Assembly (NCBI RefSeq): GCF_002929745.1
Contig: NZ_PJIQ01000017.1
Location: 1 to 49,063, forward strand
DNA from: Arthrobacter sp. B1805
GTDB lineage: Bacteria; Actinomycetota; Actinomycetes; Actinomycetales; Micrococcaceae
Reading direction: 5' to 3'
DNA length: 49,063 bases
Numbering within the stretch: position 1 is the first letter of the stretch; each line of letters begins with the position of its first letter. The position numbers were made by a program, and so were the translations under genes. Of the stretch, positions 1-8,838 are shown piece by piece. The notes under the pieces were generated by a model. It worked only from the letters and a program-made list of their open reading frames with translations, made no database searches and was not told where the DNA came from.

Positions 1-89
1 TCAGACATCTCCACTAAGCCCGGAGGTTCTCCCCTTTCACAAGACCGGAAACGCCACCAACCTCATGGCCGGGTACAACTAGTCGGGTC

Positions 90-2003
90 CTACCACTGCT
101 CGGACTGGACGCTGGAGCGTCCTGCTCCGGCTCCTGCACCCTTGGCACGGGGCTTCCGATTGGCGTCGCCCGTGAAGCGGGTGTCGCCGTCGCGCTTGGG
201 GAAGTCCTTCTTGAAGGGCTTCTTGAACTCTCCTGCGCCGCGGTTGCCCGCAGGCTTGCGCCCCTTGTCGAGCTCGAGGTGGATGAGCTCTCCGCCGATG
301 CGCGTCTTGGAGAGTGCGCGCAGCTGATCGGTCGAGAGGTCCGCCGGCAGTTCCACCAGGCTGTGATCGGCGCGGATGTCGATGCCGCCGATCTGCGAGG
401 AGGACAGGCCGCCCTCGTTGGCGATGGCGCCGACGATCGAGCCCGGCATCACGCGCTGGCGACGGCCGACCGCGATGCGGTAGGTGGCGTTGCCCTCGGT
501 GAGCGTGCGCGTCGGGCCACGCGACCCGAAGGCATCCTTGCGTCCCTCGGCACGCTCGCGCTGCCCGGCAGGAGCGACCGGGATGTCCTGCACGAGGATC
601 GGCTGGCCACCCTGCGCCATGACGGCGAGTGCAGCAGCGACCTCGTTGGCCGGCACGTTGTGCTCACGCTCGTAGGTGGCGATGAGGTCGCGGAACAGTG
701 CGACATCCTTGCCGGCCAGCGTCTGCGTGATCTTGTCCGCGAACTTGCTGAGGCGCAGCTCGTTGATCTTCTCCGTGGAGGGCAGCTGCATCTGCTCGAC
801 CGGCTGGCGCGTGGCCTTCTCGATCGAACGCAGCAGGTACTTCTCACGGGGAGTGATGAAGAGGATCGCGTCACCCGAACGGCCCGCGCGGCCGGTGCGG
901 CCGATCCGGTGCACATAGGACTCGGTGTCATTCGGGATGTCGTAGTTCACGACGAGCGAGATGCGCTCCACGTCGAGGCCACGGGCTGCGACGTCCGTCG
1001 CCACGAGGATGTCGATCTTGCCGTCGCGCAGTGCCTCGACCGTGCGCTCACGCTGCTGCTGCGGGATGTCTCCGTTGATGGCTGCGGCCGAGAAGCCCCG
1101 TGAACGCAACTTGTCCGCCAGGTCTTCGGTAGCAGCCTTGGTGCGGACGAAGGCGATGATGCCGTCGTAGTCCTCCACCTCGAGGATGCGGGTCATCGCG
1201 TCCAGCTTGTGCGGGCCCATGACCTGCAGGTATCGCTGGCGGGTGTTGGTACCCGTCGTCGTCTTGCCCTTGACCGAGATCTCGGCCGGATCGTTCAGGT
1301 ACTTCTTGGCGATGCGGCGGATGGCCGGAGGCATGGTCGCAGAGAACAGTGCAACCTGCTTCTCCGCGGGAGTCGAGGCGAGGATCTTCTCGACGTCCTC
1401 CGCGAAGCCCATGCGCAGCATCTCGTCGGCCTCGTCGAGCACGACGTACTCGAGGTTCGAGAGGTCGAGCGACCCCTTCTCGATGTGGTCGATCACGCGG
1501 CCGGGGGTACCCACGACGACCTGCGCGCCACGGCGGAGTCCGTTGAGCTGCGGTCCGTAGGGTGATCCGCCGTAGACGGGAAGGACGGTGAAGCCCTCCA
1601 TGTGCTTGGCGTAGGAGGTGAAGGCGTCGGCGACCTGGAGCGCGAGCTCGCGGGTCGGTGCGAGCACCAGGACCTGGGTGTTCTTGCTGGGCCCACCGTT
1701 GACATCGGCCAGCTCGGCCATCTTGGACAGCGCGGGAACGGCGAACGCGGCGGTCTTGCCGGTTCCGGTCTGCGCCAGTCCGACGACGTCGCGGCCTTCC
1801 AGCAGCACGGGGATCGTCGCTGCCTGGATGGGAGAGGGCTTTTCGTAGCCGAGGTCGGTCAGCGCCGCGAGGATGCGGCCGTCGAGGTTGAGCTCGGTGA
1901 AGCGGATGTCCACGCCGTCGTCGTCGGACTGCGCTGCGGGGGCCGCGGCTACTGCTCCGGTGAGGGTGGAGTCGATGTTCTGCTCGGACAGGTTTTCAGG
2001 CAC
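90..2003 (-). CDS. deaD: DEAD-box RNA helicase (DeaD/DbpA type)
   Basis: ATP-dependent RNA helicase of 637 aa, expected to remodel structured RNA or ribosome-assembly intermediates in the cytoplasm. Visible motifs in order: Q-motif region SPIQ, Walker A AQTGTGKT (Lys83), PTRELA, TPGR, DEAD (190-193), SAT, and HRIGRTGRAG of the second RecA domain. Near the C-terminus lies a DbpA-type RNA-binding domain (around TYRIAVGRRQRV), then a Lys/Arg/Gly-rich basic tail. The frame is open upstream to 2117, but a GTG at 2003 is preceded by GGAGG at ideal distance and opens VPENLSEQN, so I start there. It stands alone, with a leader of more than 300 bp upstream, which could carry cold-shock or autoregulation signals as in other DEAD-box genes (inference). 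Family assignment is firm; the exact RNA target is unknown. Confidence 0.95.
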   Translation of the reverse strand: MPENLSEQNIDSTLTGAVAAAPAAQSDDDGVDIRFTELNLDGRILAALTDLGYEKPSPIQAATIPVLLEGRDVVGLAQTGTGKTAAFAVPALSKMAELADVNGGPSKNTQVLVLAPTRELALQVADAFTSYAKHMEGFTVLPVYGGSPYGPQLNGLRRGAQVVVGTPGRVIDHIEKGSLDLSNLEYVVLDEADEMLRMGFAEDVEKILASTPAEKQVALFSATMPPAIRRIAKKYLNDPAEISVKGKTTTGTNTRQRYLQVMGPHKLDAMTRILEVEDYDGIIAFVRTKAATEDLADKLRSRGFSAAAINGDIPQQQRERTVEALRDGKIDILVATDVAARGLDVERISLVVNYDIPNDTESYVHRIGRTGRAGRSGDAILFITPREKYLLRSIEKATRQPVEQMQLPSTEKINELRLSKFADKITQTLAGKDVALFRDLIATYEREHNVPANEVAAALAVMAQGGQPILVQDIPVAPAGQRERAEGRKDAFGSRGPTRTLTEGNATYRIAVGRRQRVMPGSIVGAIANEGGLSSSQIGGIDIRADHSLVELPADLSTDQLRALSKTRIGGELIHLELDKGRKPAGNRGAGEFKKPFKKDFPKRDGDTRFTGDANRKPRAKGAGAGAGRSSVQSEQW

Positions 2004-2335
2004 GGGAAATAATCCTCCAGGTAGGTGCCGGACGGCCCTGACAGGATGGAGCCCGCAGTGCCGAATGAACGTAGAAATCCGGCACTTTTTCAATCCCGAG
2101 GCCGAACTCCTCGCCACACGGGTTCACTGCGACAGCAGTGATGTGTGACTTTTCTTCTAGCCGGCGCTCCCTGATGAATCTGCTCGCGAGTCTGTGCTCC
2201 GAGCCCCAACACAACCTATCCGGCCCTGAAGGGCGGAAATAAAGGGAATACCGGTGTGGGGGATATATCCAGTCTACGTCATGCGCGGGCGGTCGCGCTC
2301 CAGGGAAGGCGTTGCAGGAGGTGACGTTCGGCACG
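2004..2335. other. Intergenic region upstream of the helicase
   Basis: About 330 bp without a convincing gene. A short hairpin (AGTGCCG 2057-2063 with CGGCACT 2080-2086) is followed on the + strand by five T; on the - strand it would sit in the helicase 5' leader. A small GCCC-TGAA-GGGC hairpin lies at 2223-2234 and a perfect 10-bp palindrome GGATATATCC at 2261-2270. The helicase promoter must lie here, but I cannot fix it. A 112-codon open frame on the - strand has no family resemblance and I do not call it. Confidence 0.5.
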
Positions 2336-3001
2336 TCAGGCCGGCGCTACCACCTTCAGTGCCTGGAGTGCTGACTTACGCACCTGCGGCGTGAGCGCGA
2401 TCTGCCCCGACGCTCCGGCGTCGAGCAGGGCCTGCGCCTGCCCTTCATCGAGGCCTGCGTAGACCTGGGCAGCGGTGATCCCATGCTCCGGGGCGCTCAC
2501 CACGCGGATGGTGTCACCTGCGCAGATACTGCCCCTCGTGACGACGCTCAGGTAGGTGCCCACGCGGTTGGCCTCGGCGAAGCGCCTCACCCACGAGCGC
2601 TCGCCCAGGTAGCGCGCGAAGTTCACGCACGGCGTGCGGGGCATGGTGACCTCGAGCACCACCTGATCACCCACGGCCCAGCGTTCGCCGATGACGGCGT
2701 GGGAGGCGTCGATCCCACCGACCCGGAGGTTCTCACCGAACAGGCCCGGCGTCACGTCACGGCCCAGCTGCTGCGTCCAGAAGTCCGCATCCTCCTGGGA
2801 GTACGCGTAGAGGGCCTTCGTGGGTCCACCGTGATGCTTCCTGCTGGCCTGGATGTCGCCGGTCAGCCCGAGCGCATGCACGTTCACTGCTCCCGCGACC
2901 GCACGCTTGTCGATTGCAGTGACACCGGTGGAGTCCTTGGTGGGCAGCAGTTCGTGCACGCGACAGACAGCGAGGAGGGTTCCAGTGGTCATGGCGACCA
3001 T
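2336..3001 (-). CDS. MOSC domain protein, YiiM-like
   Basis: 221-aa cytoplasmic protein of the MOSC (molybdenum cofactor sulfurase C-terminal) superfamily, closest in layout to YiiM-type proteins, which bind molybdenum cofactor and reduce N-hydroxylated compounds. The sequence shows the typical central run FGENLRVGG and the conserved MOSC cysteine in PRTPCVNFARYLG, the expected cofactor or sulfur-binding residue. The C-terminal segment (GLDEGQAQALLDAGASGQIAL...) matches the extra helical tail of YiiM relatives. Start is ATG 3001; a second in-frame ATG at 2992 is possible. It follows the KdpE-like regulator by only 30 nt on the same strand, so it probably shares that transcript, although no functional link is obvious. 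Substrate unknown. Confidence 0.85.
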   Translation of the reverse strand: MVAMTTGTLLAVCRVHELLPTKDSTGVTAIDKRAVAGAVNVHALGLTGDIQASRKHHGGPTKALYAYSQEDADFWTQQLGRDVTPGLFGENLRVGGIDASHAVIGERWAVGDQVVLEVTMPRTPCVNFARYLGERSWVRRFAEANRVGTYLSVVTRGSICAGDTIRVVSAPEHGITAAQVYAGLDEGQAQALLDAGASGQIALTPQVRKSALQALKVVAPA

Positions 3002-3031
3002 CCTATGCGTCGGCCTCCGCCTCCTTCCGGG

Positions 3032-3706
3032 TCAGGGCTGGAAGCGGTACCCCATGCCGCTCTCGGTGACGAAGTACCGGGGCGCGCCCGGGTCGCGTTC
3101 GAGTTTCTTGCGCAGCTGCGCCATGTACACGCGAAGATACTGGACGTCTTTCGCGTAGGCCGGGCCCCAGACGTCGAGCAGCAGCTGCTGCTGCGACACG
3201 AGCCGGCCCGGATGAGCGATCAGCCTGTCCACGATCTTCCATTCCGTCGGTGTCAGCCGGACATCCTGCCCGTTCCTGACGGCGCGCCGCGCGCCGGCGT
3301 CGAGCGTGAAATCCGGTGTCTCGATGACGGGGGCCTCCGCCTCGACGGCAGCACGTCGGCTGGCCGCGCGGAGGCGCGCCAACAGTTCGTCCAGTCCGAA
3401 GGGTTTCGTGACGTAGTCGTCGGCACCGGCGTCGAGGGCGTCGACCTTGTCCTGGGAACCGTGCCGGGCGGACAGCACGATGATGTGTACCTGCGACCAG
3501 CCGCGGATCCGCCGGATCACCTCGACGCCGTCGAGGTCCGGGAGACCGAGGTCCAACACGATGATGTCCGGGTGGTGCTCGGAGGCGGCGGCGAGGGCCG
3601 TCTCGCCGTCGACCGCAGTCACGCACTCGTAGCCGTAGGCGCGCAGGTTGATCTCAAGGGCGCGGAGGAGCTGCGGTTCGTCGTCCACGACCAGCACACG
3701 GATCAC
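3032..3706 (-). CDS. kdpE: KdpE-like OmpR-family response regulator
   Basis: 224-aa two-component response regulator. Receiver domain at residues 2-115 with acidic pair Asp8/Asp9, phospho-acceptor Asp52 in VLDLGLPDLDG, and Lys101 in YVTKPF. A winged-helix OmpR/PhoB DNA-binding domain fills about 128-224 (LTPTEWKIVDRLIAHPGRLVS, then RVYMAQLRKKLE and a GYRF-type end). The start is a GTG that overlaps the kinase stop codon (GTGA), giving translational coupling. Family resemblance to KdpE is strong, but no kdpFABC potassium-pump genes are nearby, so its regulon here may be something else. The gene sits between its kinase and a MOSC gene. Confidence 0.93.
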   Translation of the reverse strand: MIRVLVVDDEPQLLRALEINLRAYGYECVTAVDGETALAAASEHHPDIIVLDLGLPDLDGVEVIRRIRGWSQVHIIVLSARHGSQDKVDALDAGADDYVTKPFGLDELLARLRAASRRAAVEAEAPVIETPDFTLDAGARRAVRNGQDVRLTPTEWKIVDRLIAHPGRLVSQQQLLLDVWGPAYAKDVQYLRVYMAQLRKKLERDPGAPRYFVTESGMGYRFQP

Positions 3707-5304
3707 AGCTCCACGGCTCCCGTCGAGATCGGCAGCCGGATGACGAGTGTGAGTCCGCCGCCCGGCGTCTGTTCGGCGTCGAGCACGCCGCCCATCACCT
3801 CGGTGAAACCCTTCGCCACGGCGAGCCCCAGCCCGACGCCGGCACCCGACGGTGCGTCGTCCAGGCGCTGGAACGGGCGGAACATGACGGCGACGTCGTC
3901 CCGGGACACCCCGTGTCCGTGGTCGACGACCCTCAGCTCCGACGCCGGGAAGCCGTCGATGAGCGCCTTGCCCGTGCCACCCACGGATGCGGTGATCTCG
4001 ACGGGAGAGTCCGGGGCGTACTTCACCGCGTTCTCGACGATGTTCGCGAGGACGCGCTCCAGCAGTCCGGGGTCGGCCTCGATGGCGGGCAGGTTCGGCG
4101 GGATGGACACCTGCACGCGGTCCTCCGCTACGTTCGCCAGGGCGGGCGTGACGACGTCTGCCCACGTGAGGGGGCGTAGGTGCGGATTGACGGCGTCCCC
4201 CGTGATGCGGGACATGTCGAGGAGGTTGTTGACGAGCGCGTCCAGCCGGTCGGAGTAGCTCTCGATGGTCTCGAGCAACTCGCCCTCGTCCTCCTTCGAG
4301 AAGGTCACGTCGGAGCGCCGCAGGCTGCTGACGGCGAGCTTGATCCCGGCGAGGGGGGTGCGGAGGTCGTGCGAGACCGAGCGCAGGATGGCCGTGCGCA
4401 TGACGTTGCCCTCGATGAGCCTCCTGTTGGTGCGCGTGCTCGCGATCAGCTCCTGCCGCTGCAGCAATGACCGCAACTGACCGGCGAAGGCGGTGAGCAG
4501 TCCGCGCTCGCGTGCCGAGAGCTGGCGCCCGTAGAGGGCGAGGGAGACGTCTCCGTCCACCTGCTCGACGGCTGTCGCGCCGTCCAGGGTGAAACGGTCC
4601 GTGTCACGTCCGGGGTTCGGTTCCGTGACCGTCCGCCCGGAGTGCCCGCCTGCCTCCCGAGACCTTCGTGACTCCCGTGACTCCCGTGACTCCGCGATTC
4701 CGGGGTCGCGCGGACGCACCGCGAGCGAGCGGCGTTCCAGCCGGTGCCCGCCGGGCGACGTACCGGCATCCGGTTCGGCGTCGGTGCCGGACCCTGCTGG
4801 CCCGAACAGCGCGACGGCGTCGACGTCGAACTGGGCCTGGACGTGCTGCAGGAAACCCTGCAGCGTGTCCTCCTCGGCGAGCACGCCGCGCGCGAGTTCG
4901 CCGAGCAGTGCAGCTTCCTGCTGGGCCATGGCCGCTTCCCGGGAGCGTCGGGCGGACAGCCCGACGACGAGCGATACAACCACCGCCACCGTGATGAAGA
5001 TCAGGACCGTCACGACGTTCTCGGCGTCGGAGATCGCGAGGGACCCGAATGGCTCCGTAGACGTGTAGTTCAGGATGATGCTGCTCCACAGCGCGGCCAG
5101 CAGAGCGGGCCACAGGCCACCGATCAGCGCCACGGCGATGACGCCCGCGATCTGGAAGAGCACGTCGATGGCGAGCAGCGAGGTGCCGACCGTGAACACG
5201 GCCGCCTCGAGCAGCGGCGGCAGCACCAGGGCGACGGCGCACCCGGCCGCGACCCGCACACGGCTGACAGGAGCCGCGAGGGTTCGCCGAGCTGCCGGCG
5301 ACAT
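3703..5304 (-). CDS. Short KdpD-like membrane sensor histidine kinase
   Basis: 533-aa membrane histidine kinase. Residues about 16-117 form four closely packed membrane segments of DUF4118 type, as in the middle of KdpD. A GAF-like segment follows (about 135-285), interrupted by a low-complexity insert rich in Glu-Ser-Arg triplets. HisKA has His312 in SVSHDLRTPLAG; the ATPase domain shows N-box NIVENAVKYA (421-430), G1 DHGHGV (461-466) and G2 GVGLGLAV (489-496). Full-length KdpD is near 850-900 aa and begins with a KdpD/USP cytoplasmic domain; that half is absent here. The start ATG overlaps the stop of the upstream mannosyltransferase (TGATG) and the end overlaps the regulator. Signal sensed is unknown; loss of the N-terminal domain argues against the classical K+ role. 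Confidence 0.9.
   Translation of the reverse strand: MSPAARRTLAAPVSRVRVAAGCAVALVLPPLLEAAVFTVGTSLLAIDVLFQIAGVIAVALIGGLWPALLAALWSSIILNYTSTEPFGSLAISDAENVVTVLIFITVAVVVSLVVGLSARRSREAAMAQQEAALLGELARGVLAEEDTLQGFLQHVQAQFDVDAVALFGPAGSGTDAEPDAGTSPGGHRLERRSLAVRPRDPGIAESRESRESRRSREAGGHSGRTVTEPNPGRDTDRFTLDGATAVEQVDGDVSLALYGRQLSARERGLLTAFAGQLRSLLQRQELIASTRTNRRLIEGNVMRTAILRSVSHDLRTPLAGIKLAVSSLRRSDVTFSKEDEGELLETIESYSDRLDALVNNLLDMSRITGDAVNPHLRPLTWADVVTPALANVAEDRVQVSIPPNLPAIEADPGLLERVLANIVENAVKYAPDSPVEITASVGGTGKALIDGFPASELRVVDHGHGVSRDDVAVMFRPFQRLDDAPSGAGVGLGLAVAKGFTEVMGGVLDAEQTPGGGLTLVIRLPISTGAVEL
4667..4693. repeat. 9-bp tandem repeat, 3 copies, inside the kinase gene
   Basis: Three perfect copies of CGTGACTCC lie end to end. 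On the coding (-) strand each unit adds Glu-Ser-Arg, giving a charged run near residues 205-213 in the linker of the GAF-like domain. The unit is a multiple of three, so copy-number change would preserve the frame. Confidence 0.9.
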
Positions 5305-6608
5305 CAGCGCGTCCGGTTCGCGGCGGTGTCTTCGTCGGCCGTTCCTGGCGTCCCCCGGAGGTCGTTCCCAGCCGGCAGGGGCCGCAGCGCGCGCGACAGG
5401 AGAACCCAGAAGACGGTGATGGCGAGCGCACAGAAGACGCCGGCACTGGAGGCCATGAGCCATCCGGTGGCGAGTTGTGAGTTGAGGTCCTCGGCGCCGA
5501 GGAGCACGCCGATGGTCTTCGGCGAATAGATGAATACCGCAAGGGTGACGACGAAGAGCACACCGGCTGTCCTCCGGTAGCCCCGCAGCTCGGCGGGAAG
5601 CCGCACCGCCTGACCGGCGAGGACCGCCAGCACGACAACGATCCACACCCAGTGGTGCGACCACGAGATCGGCGAGATCAGCAGCATGAGCAGGGCCGTC
5701 ATGGCGATCGGGATGAAGCGGTCCCCCCGCCGTGCGGCGGCACGAATGATGAACACCGTCACGGCGACGAGCAGGAGCGAGAGGAGCAGCCAGGGCCCGG
5801 TGGAGGGGAAGCCGGGACCCATGAAGTGCAGGATGGCCCCGCGGATCGAGAGGTTGTCCACATAGCCTTCGCCGCCGATGCGGCCCGTGTCGCGCAGCAT
5901 CTGCAGCCAGTAGGTTGCCGATTCGGCGGGAAGGAGGATGAATCCGACGGCGATGGTCCCGAAGAAACCGCCAGCCATGGTGAACAGGTGCTTCCACTCC
6001 CCCCGGACGAGGAAGTACAGACCGAAGACCAGCGGCGTCAGCTTGATACCGGCGGCGATACCGGTGAGCAGGCCGGTCGGCATGCGGCGGTGCGGTCCGG
6101 ACAGGAGGTCGGCGGCGATCATGGCGAACAGCAGGATGTTGACCTGCGAGAAGGCCATGGTCTCGCGCCAGGGTCCGAGCAGGCACACCAGACCGGTGCC
6201 CGCGATGGCGAGCGGCAAGGCCCTGGGGTGCCTGAGGACGTCCCCGATCCTGTGGAATCCGCCGAGATAGCGCGTGATGAACAAGGACGTGATAGCGGCG
6301 ATCAGCACCGACAGTCCGACGAAGAGGATGGCGCCCGTCTCGGCGCTGACGAGGGTCAGGACGGTGAAGGCCAGGGCGGCGAACGGCGGGTAGGTGAAGA
6401 GGAGCGAGCCCTTACCCTCGCCGAAGGCCCGGCTGTAGAGCGAGCCGTCGCCGTCGACCACCGACTGTCCCCCCATGCGGTACACCCGGAAGTCGAGCCC
6501 GATGAAGTCGGCCCAAGCGAACGCCCAGGCCATGAGTCCCGCTGCCACGAGAGCCGAGGCGACGAGGCCCAGCGCCCGGACCCGTGCCGGGGTGATGCGC
6601 TGGCTCAT
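5304..6608 (-). CDS. GT87 family polyprenol-phosphate mannosyltransferase (DUF2029)
   Basis: 434-aa multi-spanning membrane glycosyltransferase of the GT-C fold, GT87/DUF2029 family, to which mycobacterial PimE belongs. It would transfer mannose from polyprenyl-phosphate-mannose to a cell-envelope glycolipid or glycan on the outer face of the membrane. Seen: first membrane helix at about 13-33, then the loop DFIGLDFRVY with candidate catalytic Asp39, about ten further hydrophobic segments, and the family motifs LFTYPP and GIKLTP. The frame is open to 6743, but ATG 6608 has GGAAGG upstream and precedes the first membrane helix, so it is preferred. The stop overlaps the start of the sensor kinase by one base. 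Acceptor unknown. Confidence 0.85.
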   Translation of the reverse strand: MSQRITPARVRALGLVASALVAAGLMAWAFAWADFIGLDFRVYRMGGQSVVDGDGSLYSRAFGEGKGSLLFTYPPFAALAFTVLTLVSAETGAILFVGLSVLIAAITSLFITRYLGGFHRIGDVLRHPRALPLAIAGTGLVCLLGPWRETMAFSQVNILLFAMIAADLLSGPHRRMPTGLLTGIAAGIKLTPLVFGLYFLVRGEWKHLFTMAGGFFGTIAVGFILLPAESATYWLQMLRDTGRIGGEGYVDNLSIRGAILHFMGPGFPSTGPWLLLSLLLVAVTVFIIRAAARRGDRFIPIAMTALLMLLISPISWSHHWVWIVVVLAVLAGQAVRLPAELRGYRRTAGVLFVVTLAVFIYSPKTIGVLLGAEDLNSQLATGWLMASSAGVFCALAITVFWVLLSRALRPLPAGNDLRGTPGTADEDTAANRTR

Positions 6609-6745
6609 GCTTTCCTTCCGGAGGATTGGTGGTACCGACCTGGTACCCGGGAACGGCTCAACCAGTGTAGGCACGGCCCAGGTGAGGTCCTCGCGTGCCG
6701 ATATGGTGGAAATCACCCCGTTCCCTGCGAAAGGCCGATGCACCG

Positions 6746-7951
6746 ATGTCCTCCCCCAGCGGCACCACCCCGTCCGCTCCCGTCACAGCCATCACCAACG
6801 CGCACGTCGTCCCGATCGACGGGGAGCCCTTCGACGGCACCGTCGTCGTCGAGGACGGCCGCATCACGGCGCTCGGTGCCGACGTTCCCGTGCCCGACGG
6901 CGCGTCGGTCATCGACGCGGGCGGCAAGTGGCTGCTGCCCGGCTTCGTGGACGCCCACGTGCACCTCGGCACGCACGAGGAGGGCGAGGGCACGGCTGGT
7001 GACGACACCAACGAGATGACCGATCCCAACACGGCCGGTGTCCGGGCGATCGATGCGATCAATCCCTACGACCCCGGGTTCGACGACGCCCTCGCGGGTG
7101 GTGTCACGACCGTGAACGTGAACCCCGGATCCGGGAACCCCATCGGCGGGCTCGCCGTCGCCATCCACACGCACGGGCGCTACCTCGAGGAGATGGTGCT
7201 CCGCTCCCCCAGCGGGCTGAAGTCAGCACTCGGCGAGAACCCGAAGCGCGTCTACGGCGGAAAGGGCAAGACGCCGTCCACTCGTCTGGGCACCGCACTC
7301 GTGATCCGCGAGGCATTCATGAAGGCCCAGAACTACCTGGGCAAGGCCGAGGAGAACGCGCGGGACCCGCACCTCGAGGCACTCGCCATGGTGCTGCGCC
7401 GCGAGATCCCCTGGCGCCAGCACGCACACCGCGCCGACGACATCGCGACCGCCATCCGCATCGCCGACGAGTTCGGTTACGACCTCGTGCTCGATCACGG
7501 CACCGAGGCGCACCTGCTCGGCGACGTCCTGGCAGAGCGCGGGATTCCTGTCCTGATCGGGCCCCTCTTCACGACCAAGTCGAAGGTCGAGCTCCGCGGA
7601 CGGTCCATCGCGAACCCGGGCAAGCTCGCGAGGGCCGGCGTCGAGATCTCGATCATCACCGACCACCCCGTCATCCCGATCAACTTCCTGGTCCACCAGG
7701 CCACCCTGGCGATCAAGGAGGGCCTCGACCGGGAGACGGCCCTGCGTTCAATCACCCTCAATCCGGCGAAGGTCCTCGGACTCGCGGACCGGCTCGGCTC
7801 CCTCGCCGTCGGCAAGGATGCGGACCTGGTGCTGTGGAGCGGTGACCCGCTCGATGTCATGCAGCGCGCCCTGCAGGTATGGATCGGCGGTACCGAGGTC
7901 TACTCCTACGACACCGAGACCCGCAGCGGCACTGTCGCTCCGCGGGGCTAG
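6746..7951 (+). CDS. Metal-dependent amidohydrolase (imidazolonepropionase-like)
   Basis: 401-aa cytoplasmic hydrolase of the amidohydrolase superfamily (TIM barrel with a small beta-sandwich made by both ends). Metal-binding motif HVH at 71/73 ([10 protein letters not shown]), further His residues in RQHAHRADD and LDHGTEAH, and the late Asp in [10 protein letters not shown] are all present; a typical tail HP..LG...[14 protein letters not shown] closes the protein. Related actinobacterial proteins are annotated as prolidases, imidazolonepropionase-like or adenine-deaminase-like, so the substrate cannot be assigned. Start at ATG 6746 has AAAGG upstream; an earlier ATG at 6695 opens a basic extension with no family likeness. 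The next gene follows after about 10 nt. Confidence 0.9.
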   Translation: MSSPSGTTPSAPVTAITNAHVVPIDGEPFDGTVVVEDGRITALGADVPVPDGASVIDAGGKWLLPGFVDAHVHLGTHEEGEGTAGDDTNEMTDPNTAGVRAIDAINPYDPGFDDALAGGVTTVNVNPGSGNPIGGLAVAIHTHGRYLEEMVLRSPSGLKSALGENPKRVYGGKGKTPSTRLGTALVIREAFMKAQNYLGKAEENARDPHLEALAMVLRREIPWRQHAHRADDIATAIRIADEFGYDLVLDHGTEAHLLGDVLAERGIPVLIGPLFTTKSKVELRGRSIANPGKLARAGVEISIITDHPVIPINFLVHQATLAIKEGLDRETALRSITLNPAKVLGLADRLGSLAVGKDADLVLWSGDPLDVMQRALQVWIGGTEVYSYDTETRSGTVAPRG

Positions 7952-7961
7952 GAGCGCCCCG

Positions 7962-8387
7962 GTGCGTTCCCCCCAGAGCGCCCTACCGCCGCGGCCGTTT
8001 ACACTGCGTGCCGCGCTCGTCCTGTGGCTCGTCATCGCGGTGCTGCTGCTCGTCGCGGCCGGCACGTTCCTCACGTCGGCGGCCGTGCAGGACCTCGACC
8101 GCGCCGGGTTCATCGGGCTCGGCGCGCTCTTCGGGGCGCTCGCCGTCCTCCAACTCGCCCTCCTGCTCCCGCTGCGTCGGGGCAGGAGGAGCGCCCGCGA
8201 GTTGCTGAGCACCGTCGGGATCATCGTCGGTGTGCCGATCATCGTGCGCGGGACCCCGGGGCTGTCCCTCATCGCGGGGGCGATGCTGGTCGCGGTGCTG
8301 CTGATGTGGCTGCCGCAGAGCAGCGACTTCTTCCAGCTGACCCAACCGAAGGCGAAGAAGCGCTTCCGGCTGCCGAAGCCCCGCTAG
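7962..8387 (+). CDS. Small integral membrane protein
   Basis: 141-aa hypothetical protein, GTG start with GGAG just after the stop of the amidohydrolase, so it is probably co-transcribed with it. Four hydrophobic segments are visible (about 16-38, 45-66, 78-95 and 97-112), followed by a strongly basic cytoplasmic tail ending PKAKKRFRLPKPR. No catalytic motif is seen. Function unknown; I do not recognise a named family. Confidence 0.75.
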   Translation: MRSPQSALPPRPFTLRAALVLWLVIAVLLLVAAGTFLTSAAVQDLDRAGFIGLGALFGALAVLQLALLLPLRRGRRSARELLSTVGIIVGVPIIVRGTPGLSLIAGAMLVAVLLMWLPQSSDFFQLTQPKAKKRFRLPKPR

Positions 8388-8454
8388 CGTTCCGCCGGGG
8401 GCGCGGGCGTTGCTCGCGCCCGGCGGGTCGCGGTCGTTCGCCCCGGGCCGGACC

Positions 8455-8565
8455 GCCGTCGTCCCCACGCAGCCGCGTCGCCGTCGTCCCCACGCAGCCG
8501 CGTCGCCGTCGACCCCACGCAGCCGCGTCGCCGTCGTCCCCACGCAGCCGGTCGCCGTCGTTCCC
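8455..8565. repeat. 25-bp direct tandem repeat, about 4.4 copies
   Basis: Units begin GCCGTCGTCCCCACGCAGCC and recur at 8455, 8480, 8505, 8530 and 8554 (the last after 24 bp). The third unit has one change (GTCGACC for GTCGTCC). Units are directly adjacent with no unique spacers, so this is not CRISPR. It lies between convergent genes. Confidence 0.9.
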
Positions 8566-8790
8566 GGTCCTTGGCGCCGGCGTGCGTTGGCGGGCATCAC
8601 GCCGCCGAGACGCCAGGTCGGGCGGGAACCGCGGGAACGACGGCGGGACGCCCTCCGCAACCGGTTGCTGGTGCGGCGTTATGCACGGCTTTCGTCCGCG
8701 AAGGGCGTGTTGCGCCAGGACACGCCGCGCCGAACGCCCGTCCCAGCCGGAAACGCGTGCGCGAAGCCGCTTCGCCGACCTGCTGGACGC

Positions 8791-8824
8791 GCGAAAGGCC
8801 CCTCCGGACGGAGGGGCCTTTCGC
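8791..8824. terminator. Bidirectional hairpin terminator after the cystathionine gene
   Basis: Perfect 15-bp stem (8791-8805 with 8810-8824) around the loop GGAC, 15 nt beyond the stop at 8839. The outer stem carries AAAG/CTTT. Terminates the - strand cbs operon and possibly + strand transcripts as well. Confidence 0.85.
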
Positions 8825-8838
8825 ATGAGGGACAGGGA

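Larger units (their letters stand above)
8388..8838. other. Gene-free convergent region with tandem repeats and a terminator
   Basis: Roughly 450 bp between the end of the membrane-protein gene (+) and the end of the cystathionine gene (-). It holds a GC-rich 25-bp tandem array (listed separately) and a strong hairpin at its right end. Long open frames run through it on both strands, but they are Arg/Pro-rich products of GC-rich DNA without domain likeness, and I reject them. Confidence 0.7.

Noticed and set aside
1..89. Short ATG...TAG at 64-83 and possible terminator of the helicase
   Set aside because: Too short for a gene, and I find no stable hairpin before the window edge.
1996..2334. 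112-codon - strand frame upstream of the helicase
   Set aside because: No ribosome site for its start, no recognisable family, and it overlaps the helicase start and leader.
3032..5304. Potassium-responsive KdpDE controlling kdpFABC
   Set aside because: No kdpFABC in the window, and the kinase lacks the N-terminal KdpD domain; only the family name is kept.
8455..8565. CRISPR-like look of the 25-bp repeats
   Set aside because: Units are directly adjacent with no unique spacers, and no cas genes are present.
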